This document shows positions 33,615 to 39,991 of a DNA stretch of 39,991 nucleotides, piece after piece. Source of the stretch: Candidatus Yanofskybacteria bacterium RIFCSPLOWO2_01_FULL_39_28 (lineage in GTDB: Bacteria; Patescibacteriota; Minisyncoccia; 2-02-FULL-40-12; GWA2-44-9). A program made the translations under genes and the position numbers. Position 1 is the stretch's first letter. Every line of letters starts with the position of its first letter. The stretch is taken from the NCBI GenBank assembly GCA_001794635.1, contig MGKE01000003.1:1-39991 (forward strand), written 5' to 3'. Under the pieces are notes generated by a model that saw only the letters and a program-made list of their open reading frames with translations, was not told where the DNA came from and did no database searches.

Positions 33615-34412
33615 TCATATAATATTTATTATTCCCTCTATCCAACCTGAGATTTGACGAGCCAACATTGAACTTGACCCAACTCTTACTCTTAAAAATC
33701 CGTATATTTTATCAATGTCCAGATTTTTATTAACCTCTCTATCAAGTTTTTGATTTTCCTCTCTATTAAGTTTTTGGTTATCCTTAAAGACAGCGTTACT
33801 TTTTTGAAAATAAATATGATGTAAAAATCTTTCTTTTGGATACCCTACGGCATTAGACCAATATCTAATGACATCTTTTAACAAGTTCTCGGATGCGACT
33901 TTTTTATTCTTCAAAAAAATATCAAATTTGATTTCTTCGTCTTTTATTCCGCCTGCCTCTTTAAGCCATTTTAAAAATAATTTCATAATATCCGGATCTG
34001 AGCTTGAAAACATAACTCCATTTTTAAAATCATCTTTATTTTTTTTCAGCCAATATAAAATTATTCCGATCAGCCATAACTCTCTTCTAGAAATTTGACC
34101 GATGTTTTTAGATGATGAATTCTTTATTTCCTCAATCTGTCTTTCTATGCTCAAACTTTTTTTAGCCGAATTGGCTTTAGCAATTTTTTCACGCTTATCT
34201 TTTAATTTTTGAGTTTGGTAATCGGTCAATTTAATACTCTTTAACCAAGAAGATAAAGTTGATTTAGGAATTTTTATCCTTTCTTGTATTTCCGAGTACG
34301 AGAAACCCTTCTTCCTTAGTTCAAGAGCAGTCTGTTTCTTAAATTTTTGTAAAGGTTGAACTACGTTTTTCATAACTAATAATATAGTATCATAGTTCAA
34401 TATCATACGCAA
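33615..34412 (-). CDS. HTH protein with LAGLIDADG-homing-endonuclease-like C-terminal region
   Basis: ELRKKGFSYSEIQERIKIPKSTLSSWLKSIKLTDYQ (HTH); LWLIGIILYWLKKNKDDFKNGVMFSSSDPDIMKLFLKWLKEAGGI resembles a LAGLIDADG helix-beta unit. Confidence 0.6.
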   Translation of the reverse strand: MRMILNYDTILLVMKNVVQPLQKFKKQTALELRKKGFSYSEIQERIKIPKSTLSSWLKSIKLTDYQTQKLKDKREKIAKANSAKKSLSIERQIEEIKNSSSKNIGQISRRELWLIGIILYWLKKNKDDFKNGVMFSSSDPDIMKLFLKWLKEAGGIKDEEIKFDIFLKNKKVASENLLKDVIRYWSNAVGYPKERFLHHIYFQKSNAVFKDNQKLNREENQKLDREVNKNLDIDKIYGFLRVRVGSSSMLARQISGWIEGIINII

Positions 34413-34440
34413 ATAATACTTATAAACACTGTATTATATT

Positions 34441-34462
34441 AAAAAAGACCCCTTAAGGTCTT
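34441..34462 (-). terminator. Rho-independent terminator
   Basis: Minus strand AAGACC-TTAAGG-GGTCTT followed by TTTT; downstream of 34468-34839. Confidence 0.8.
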
Positions 34463-34467
34463 GCTAC

Positions 34468-34839
34468 TTATATATTTATACCGGCTATTTCTTTGAGTTT
34501 ACTTCTTAATAGCCAAATTAAGTGTGAATTGCCTCTACCGTAAACATCTGGAATGCCTAAGATTACGATTTTTTTCTCTTTTAAATCAAACTTTTCTTTT
34601 AATTTACTGCTATGTCTGCAGGGTGGTCGGCCGTTACTCCATTCAGTTTCATTCATCGCAATAACAACATCGGCCCAGTTAATCAATTCCTGAGCAACAA
34701 CCTGTTTTCCGTCTTGATGAAAGAGTAGTCCTGCTGATTTAACTTCGTATTCTTGAGAATTAATAAATAAATCTTCGGCCGTTCTACTTCTTGAAACATT
34801 ATGAGTACAAACAAAAAGAATCTTTTTCTTTTCTGGCAT
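34468..34839 (-). CDS. Predicted low-molecular-weight protein tyrosine phosphatase
   Basis: ILFVCTHNVSRSRTAEDLF (CX5R) and ILGIPDVYGRG. Confidence 0.8.
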   Translation of the reverse strand: MPEKKKILFVCTHNVSRSRTAEDLFINSQEYEVKSAGLLFHQDGKQVVAQELINWADVVIAMNETEWSNGRPPCRHSSKLKEKFDLKEKKIVILGIPDVYGRGNSHLIWLLRSKLKEIAGINI

Positions 34840-35050
34840 ATCCTATTATTCCTGGTATTTTAGAACTGATTATATCTTATATAAAACATCCAACTGGTCA
34901 AGTTAGATATTTTATATATGGACAGGTTAGGTTGAGCTTGCCGAAGTACTGGCGACTTTGGGCTCAAACCTTTCAGTGGTCAAGCCCCGTAATGCTTATT
35001 TAGACTAACTACATTTTACCATAACGATGGGTCTTGAACACCACAATTAC

Positions 35051-35078
35051 TTGACAATATTATATGAATATATATAAT
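35051..35078 (+). promoter_or_regulatory. Near-consensus sigma70-type promoter
   Basis: TTGACA (35051-35056)-N16-TATAAT (35073-35078), 7 bp upstream of ATG 35086. Confidence 0.7.
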
Positions 35079-35085
35079 GTAAAAT

Positions 35086-35655
35086 ATGTTACTTAAAAGA
35101 GGTCGTCATATTCCAAAACAGTTCCATGTCTGGGCTATGAAATGGTTTAGAAACGAAAACGAGAAAGACTTGGGCTCTCTCACAAATGCCCGGACTAATC
35201 AGCATGTAGAATTTGAGCATTGCCTAAAGAAGATTAGCAATATTATTGACATGAGAGCGGCAGAAGAAATCAGCGAGGAAGAATTTAGGACTAAGAAATT
35301 AGAATTACTAAAAGACAAGCACCGGCTCGAAGAACTGATGAATGATAACGGCGATCAACTGGAGAAACTGCTTATTAAAGCCGAGAAGATATTTAATTTT
35401 GCCGAAACAGCAAAAGCCGGCTTCGCCGCCGGAAGCCCGGAACAATGTAAAAGGATATTGGCCGATTTAGGATCGAACCTCCAATTACACGACAGAAAAC
35501 TAAGTATTACCATAGAAAAACCGCTTGTGGCGCTTAAACCTGCCGCAAAAGCAGTAAAGGAGATTCACGCCCCGTTAGAACCTCGCAAAAATGAGATAAC
35601 TGCAGACGAATTAGAGGGTTTGTATGCCTCCAATCCAATAGTGCTACCGGGCTAG
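35086..35655 (+). pseudogene. C-terminal remnant of a large serine recombinase
   Basis: RGRHIPKQFHVWAMKWFRNENEKD...LKKISNIIDMRAAEEISEEEFRTKKLELLKDKHRLEELM...AEKIFNFAETAKAGFAAGSPEQCKRILADLGSNLQLHDRKLSITIEKPL resembles the coiled-coil/C-terminal part of CPR serine recombinases; no catalytic resolvase domain. Confidence 0.75.
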
Positions 35656-35716
35656 GGCTCGAACCTAGAGTCTTCAGGGCCAGAACCTGACGTGTTACCA
35701 GTTACACCACCCGGTA
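35644..35716 (-). tRNA. tRNA-Gln (anticodon CTG)
   Basis: TACCGGG TG GTGT-AACTGGTA-ACAC G TCAGG-TTCTGGC-CCTGA AGACT CTAGG-TTCGAGC-CCTAG CCCGGTA G; complete cloverleaf, all stems perfect. Confidence 0.95.
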
Positions 35717-35834
35717 ATTGCTTTATTAAATCTATCCTATTTTACAATAAAAACGGCACCTTTTCAATGTTTTTATTGACTTAGGTTAAATTCTCTTATA
35801 TCTTCAGTAGAGTTTGTTTGACAAGGGGCTAGGC

Positions 35835-36290
35835 GTGAAACAAGAACTAAAGAAAAAGTTGAGTAGGTTTTATACTAAAGAGCAGATACAAATTAGGGAA
35901 CTCCTGAATAATTTAGGTTTTGCCGCTTCATCTGTTGATATAATAGTTCTCAAAGATATTACTCTTGAAAATTTTAAAAATAGGCAATTTGATGTTGAAT
36001 GGATGCCTATAGATGGGTATAGCTTACAAGAAGAGGTGCTGGCTCAAATGGAAATTAAAAATAAAATCCCAGTTACTCCGGTTGAATTTATAGGCGCTCT
36101 TTCAAAAATGGAAAATATGGATGAAGTTAGTAGAATCTGTCTGTTCCAACTTAAATTGGCTGGGTCCACCGAGCTCAGCTGGGTTCATCTAACAGCAAAC
36201 GGCTGGATACAACGAACGATTTGTTCCATATTCTCCGGAGACGGTTTCGGACCGCACTGTTTGTTTGCGGTAAAACCAAAGAGCGTCTAA
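35835..36290 (+). CDS. Hypothetical protein
   Basis: GTG start at 35835 preceded by AAGGGG (ORF track start TTG 35814); no recognised domain. Confidence 0.55.
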   Translation: MKQELKKKLSRFYTKEQIQIRELLNNLGFAASSVDIIVLKDITLENFKNRQFDVEWMPIDGYSLQEEVLAQMEIKNKIPVTPVEFIGALSKMENMDEVSRICLFQLKLAGSTELSWVHLTANGWIQRTICSIFSGDGFGPHCLFAVKPKSV

Positions 36291-36300
36291 GACGCTTTTT
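36279..36300 (+). terminator. Terminator whose 3-nt loop is the stop codon
   Basis: AGCGTC-TAA-GACGCT followed by TTTTTT; TAA is the stop of the preceding ORF. Confidence 0.85.
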
Positions 36301-36317
36301 TAAATTTTAAAATTTTC

Positions 36318-37226
36318 TTAAACTTTTAAAAACCTTCTTATTGCGAAAAGGCTCGAAACAACACCTAACAATATCCCAGCCGATAACACCAGAAAAACAT
36401 ATTGCAAACCATTGGAGATAAAATAGCCCATCAAACTGGCATGGGGCATTAGGAGTTCTATTTTGGGCGAAGCCAAGTAAACCAATGGATAGAATAACAA
36501 CAATGTCACCAAGGCCGCAAAAACACCATACAATCCACCTTCAACTAAATATGGCGCCTTGATATGCCAATTAGAACCACCGACTAAACGCATTATCTCT
36601 ATTTCCTGCTTCTGATTATAGATAGTCAACCGAATAGTATTGAAGGTTATTAAAACAGCGATTAAAGCTAAGGCCATAGTTAGTGTAAAACCCCAATTCT
36701 GGATTGCGCCTGATATTTTCTGGACGCGACCTATCACTTGCTCATTTTCATAAAAGTTAATTTTATCAATCAAGCTTCTGAATTGGTTGGCTTCCAAATA
36801 AGTAACGATGGTGGCGTATTGTGAAGGATCAGATGCCTCAACATTTAAAGACGCTTGTAATGGATTACTGTCCAGTTCAGCCAAGGAATCCTGAATTAAA
36901 ACATCACCGGCATGATTAGCTTTGAAATCTTCTAATGCTTTTTCTCTGGATATATACTCAACAGACCTAATATCTCCCCTGTCCTGGAGTTCATCTTTGA
37001 CTTTAATTATTTCTTCTTCTCCTGCGTCTGAACGAAAGTAAACAGTAACATCAACCTTCTCGTTTAAAGATGATACGACCTTAACTGATAAAAAGTTAAG
37101 GCCCATCAAAGCCGAAAATAAAACCAGGACTAAAACCATAATCGCAGTCGTACCCAAGCTTAAATAACTGTTTCTTTTGAAATTTTTCCAACCCGCCCAC
37201 CAGATACGTTGCAAACTTTCCTTCAT
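36318..37226 (-). CDS. ftsX: Cell division protein FtsX
   Basis: RIWWAGWKNFKRNSYLSLGTTAIMVLVL, ECD with VTVYFRSDAGEEEI, NTIRLTIYNQKQEIEIMRLVGGSNWHIKAPYLVEG. Confidence 0.97.
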   Translation of the reverse strand: MKESLQRIWWAGWKNFKRNSYLSLGTTAIMVLVLVLFSALMGLNFLSVKVVSSLNEKVDVTVYFRSDAGEEEIIKVKDELQDRGDIRSVEYISREKALEDFKANHAGDVLIQDSLAELDSNPLQASLNVEASDPSQYATIVTYLEANQFRSLIDKINFYENEQVIGRVQKISGAIQNWGFTLTMALALIAVLITFNTIRLTIYNQKQEIEIMRLVGGSNWHIKAPYLVEGGLYGVFAALVTLLLFYPLVYLASPKIELLMPHASLMGYFISNGLQYVFLVLSAGILLGVVSSLFAIRRFLKV

Positions 37227-37237
37227 ATACTTTTAAC

Positions 37238-37921
37238 TTATATTATGTATTTACCTGCCTCAATTTGGTCCCTGACGATTTTGCCGTTTTCCATTGATAC
37301 CACCCTCCGGCCAATTGAATTAACCACTTCCCGATTATGTGTTGCCAGAATTACAGTTGTCCCCAGTTCATTAATCTTTAATAGTAATTTTACCACGTCG
37401 TAGCTATTTAATAAATCAAGATTGCCAGTTGGTTCATCAGCCAAGAGTATGGTTGGTCGGTGAATCAAAGCCCTGGCAATAGCAACACGCTGACGCTCAC
37501 CGCCAGACAACTGATTAGGGAAGTTGTCTGCTTTATCTGATAACCCGACAATATGAAGAACCTTTGGCACATCATCGGATATTTCCTGTTCTGACGCTCC
37601 GCAAACTTCCAAAGCAAAAGCCACGTTTTCAAAGGCGGTTTTGTTGGTTAGCAGTTTAAAGTCCTGGAATATAGTGCCGACTTTTCTTCTTAATACGGGC
37701 AGGTCTTTATCGGGAATTTCGGCTATACTGATTCCATCAACTACAACCTCTCCTTTATTGGGCGTGATTTCTTTGGTCAAAAGTCGCAACAAAGTTGACT
37801 TGCCTGCCCCGTTTGGACCAATCAAAGAAACAAATTCACCATACTTAATATGCAAATCAATGCCGTTTATGGCTTCAAATTTATTGTCATAAGTTGTATA
37901 AACTCCTTTATATTCAATCAC
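37238..37921 (-). CDS. ftsE: Cell division ATP-binding protein FtsE
   Basis: GPNGAGKSTLLRLL, QLSGGERQRVAIARALIHRPTILLADEPTGNLD, overlapping context with ftsX. Confidence 0.98.
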   Translation of the reverse strand: MIEYKGVYTTYDNKFEAINGIDLHIKYGEFVSLIGPNGAGKSTLLRLLTKEITPNKGEVVVDGISIAEIPDKDLPVLRRKVGTIFQDFKLLTNKTAFENVAFALEVCGASEQEISDDVPKVLHIVGLSDKADNFPNQLSGGERQRVAIARALIHRPTILLADEPTGNLDLLNSYDVVKLLLKINELGTTVILATHNREVVNSIGRRVVSMENGKIVRDQIEAGKYII

Positions 37922-37924
37922 GAT

Positions 37925-38671
37925 TTATTTTATAAATTTATCCAATTCACCGTCCAACACCTTGTCCGGCTGTAAAGATTTAACTCCAGTCCGGTGATCC
38001 TTTACCATTTGATAAGGATGCAGGACATATGATCGTATCTGACTGCCCCACTCTACCGAGCCAGATTTAAGCTCTGGCTTAAGGTCTGACAGTTCTTGTA
38101 TTTTAGCTTGTTCAAGCTTTTGTGCCAAGCGCGAGTATAACAACTGCATGGCTTTGTCTTTATTTTGAGCTTGAGATCTTTCTGATTGGACCGAGACGCT
38201 AATACCGGTTGGCACATGAGTTACCCGAACTGCGGTCTCAAGTTTATTTACATTCTGTCCTCCCGGACCAGAAGAACGAAAGGTGTCTATTCTTAATTCA
38301 TTTGGGTTAATTCTGAATTCCGGAGTTGTTATAACTGGCATTATTTCAACCAGAGCAAAAGAAGTATGGCGTAAACTCTTGGCCGAAAAAGGAGAAATCC
38401 TGACTAGCCGATGAACACCAGACTCGCTCTTTAATAAGTCATAGATATTATTTCCGGTTATTTCAGCAACTGCGTTTTTGATGCCCCTGGGCGAGCCTCG
38501 GGCTTTAGCCTTTTGTTCGCCGAAAGATTGATGCAGTATTTTAAAATCAAAACCCTGCTTCTGGCAAAAACGATGATACATCCTTAAAAGCATAGAGGCC
38601 CAGTCTTGAGCGTCAACTCCTCCGGCTCCAGAATATATATATAGTAAGGTCTTATTGGCAACTTGCTGCAT
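37925..38671 (-). CDS. prfB: Peptide chain release factor 2, short form lacking N-terminal domain
   Basis: YIYSGAGGVDAQDWASMLLRMY, GVHRLVRISPFSAKSLRHTSF (SPF), RSSGPGGQNVNKLETAVRVTHVPTG (GGQ). Confidence 0.93.
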   Translation of the reverse strand: MQQVANKTLLYIYSGAGGVDAQDWASMLLRMYHRFCQKQGFDFKILHQSFGEQKAKARGSPRGIKNAVAEITGNNIYDLLKSESGVHRLVRISPFSAKSLRHTSFALVEIMPVITTPEFRINPNELRIDTFRSSGPGGQNVNKLETAVRVTHVPTGISVSVQSERSQAQNKDKAMQLLYSRLAQKLEQAKIQELSDLKPELKSGSVEWGSQIRSYVLHPYQMVKDHRTGVKSLQPDKVLDGELDKFIK

Positions 38672-38772
38672 TATCTAATAATTATATAAAAAATATCTAT
38701 TTTTTCAAGAACTTGCTTAACATTGTTTTTTGTGGTTATATGATATAAATTTGCTCATTGAAAAGGGGTTAT

Positions 38773-39939
38773 ATGCGATCAGCCGTTAGGGCTCTGATGT
38801 TTTGGATATTTATAGTTATCATCGGTTTGACTTTGTTTAACCTTTTTTCCAGCACCTATTCAGGAATGATTTCCTACGACTCTTTTATAGCCAACGTTGA
38901 CCAAGGCAACATACTTTCAATACGGATCAACGAAAACGGAAAAATTTCAGGCACTTTTAAGTCAGCGGTTAACAAAAGCGGGGCATTCTCAACTGAAACT
39001 TTCAGACTAGATCACGAATCTCTGGCCAAATTAATTGAGCACATAAAAACAAAGAGTCCGAATGTTGGCATAAATTTAAAATCCGATGGATCTGGAGGTT
39101 TTATGACTTTTTTATATTCCTGGACTCCGATACTTTTAATTATTGGTTTCTGGATATTATTCATGCGCCGAATGAGCGCCGGTGGAAATCCCGCTCTTTC
39201 ATTTGGCAAATCAAAAGCCAGACTTAATACTAATACTGATAAAAAGATTACTTTTGCTGATGTGGCTGGCATTGATGAAGCCAAAGAAGAACTCCAAGAA
39301 ATAGTTGAATTTCTCAAGGAACCGCAAAAATTCCAACGCTTAGGCGGTAAAATCCCCAAAGGCGTCCTCTTGATGGGTCCACCCGGAACAGGCAAAACAC
39401 TACTTGTTAGAGCCGTAGCCGGCGAAGCCAATGTGCCATTTTTTTCAATTTCCGGATCTGATTTCGTTGAAATGTTTGTCGGAGTCGGCGCCAGCCGAGT
39501 CAGAGACTTATTTGAACAAGGCCAGAAAAACTCTCCTTGTATATTGTTTATAGACGAAATTGATGCCGTTGGCCGACACAGAGGTGCTGGTTTAGGTGGC
39601 GGTCACGATGAACGGGAGCAGACTCTTAACCAACTCTTAGTTGAGATGGATGGTTTTGAATCTCACACCGGCGTTATTCTGGTCGCCGCTACCAATAGAC
39701 CAGATGTTCTTGATCCGGCTCTTTTAAGGCCCGGTAGATTTGACCGCCGAGTTGTAGTTAACAGGCCAGACCTTAAAGGACGAGAAGGTATTCTTCAAGT
39801 TCATACCAAAAAAATCCCATTAAGCGATAACATTAATTTAAATGATATTGCCCGCGGAACAGCCGGTTTTACTGGAGCTGACCTGGCTAACCTAGTTAAC
39901 GAAGCAGCTTTGAATGCTGCACGCTACCATAAGCTGTGA
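38773..39939 (+). CDS. ftsH: FtsH-like AAA+ protein, truncated before the M41 peptidase domain
   Basis: [83 protein letters not shown]; ends [20 protein letters not shown] at 38773 preceded by AAAAGGGG (ORF track TTG 38758). Confidence 0.9.
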   Translation: MRSAVRALMFWIFIVIIGLTLFNLFSSTYSGMISYDSFIANVDQGNILSIRINENGKISGTFKSAVNKSGAFSTETFRLDHESLAKLIEHIKTKSPNVGINLKSDGSGGFMTFLYSWTPILLIIGFWILFMRRMSAGGNPALSFGKSKARLNTNTDKKITFADVAGIDEAKEELQEIVEFLKEPQKFQRLGGKIPKGVLLMGPPGTGKTLLVRAVAGEANVPFFSISGSDFVEMFVGVGASRVRDLFEQGQKNSPCILFIDEIDAVGRHRGAGLGGGHDEREQTLNQLLVEMDGFESHTGVILVAATNRPDVLDPALLRPGRFDRRVVVNRPDLKGREGILQVHTKKIPLSDNINLNDIARGTAGFTGADLANLVNEAALNAARYHKL

Positions 39940-39991
39940 ATTACGAAACTCCCTTTTAATAACTAAACTTGATAAAATACAAATGGCGTCA

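Noticed and set aside
36300-36330. T/A-rich hairpin-like aaattttaaaatttt after the terminator
   Set aside because: Low-complexity A/T sequence; already explained by the terminator and end of ftsX.
37925-38671. Alternative genetic code (UGA as Gly or Trp, as in some CPR lineages)
   Set aside because: UGA terminates several ORFs (for example at 26406 and 39939) and an RF2-like gene with SPF/GGQ is present; nothing indicates UGA read as sense.

Overview
This 39,991-bp AT-rich window looks like part of a Patescibacteria/CPR-type genome. That assignment is inferred from gene content and protein style; no 16S gene is present. Standard genetic code fits: UGA serves as stop and an RF2-like gene is present. 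Most genes are on the minus strand. Left to right: an unannotated partial CDS at the left edge; a glycosyltransferase cluster (four GT4, one GT2); a TPR-bearing O-antigen-ligase/Wzy-like protein; a 185-bp MITE-like element with perfect terminal inverted repeats and nested hairpins; a GSDH/sorbosone-dehydrogenase-like protein; surface proteins; three consecutive GT-C/TMTC-like membrane proteins with TPRs; and a 1223-aa S-layer-like protein sharing an about 125-aa N-terminal module with an SH3-domain protein. These are followed by a 1.1-kb structured noncoding region with a TGTCACC motif cluster, a 30-bp perfect palindrome and tandem hairpins; a winged-helix-like regulator; an HtrA-like protein that appears to have lost its catalytic triad; two glycoside hydrolases flanking an EamA transporter; a zincin; FKBP; DsbA; CorA; an HTH/LAGLIDADG-like protein; a tyrosine phosphatase; a 5'-truncated serine recombinase ending inside tRNA-Gln(CUG); ftsX-ftsE-prfB; and an FtsH-like ORF lacking the M41 peptidase domain. 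The most unusual pattern is a set of heptanucleotide (7-bp) tandem arrays inside at least seven different protein-coding genes. They are translated through all three phases (21 bp = 7 aa) and sit at variable loops. Some arrays carry single-base variants exactly where the pure repeat would create a stop. Separate palindromic insertions are also embedded in CDSs (GH1, GSDH, TMTC-like).
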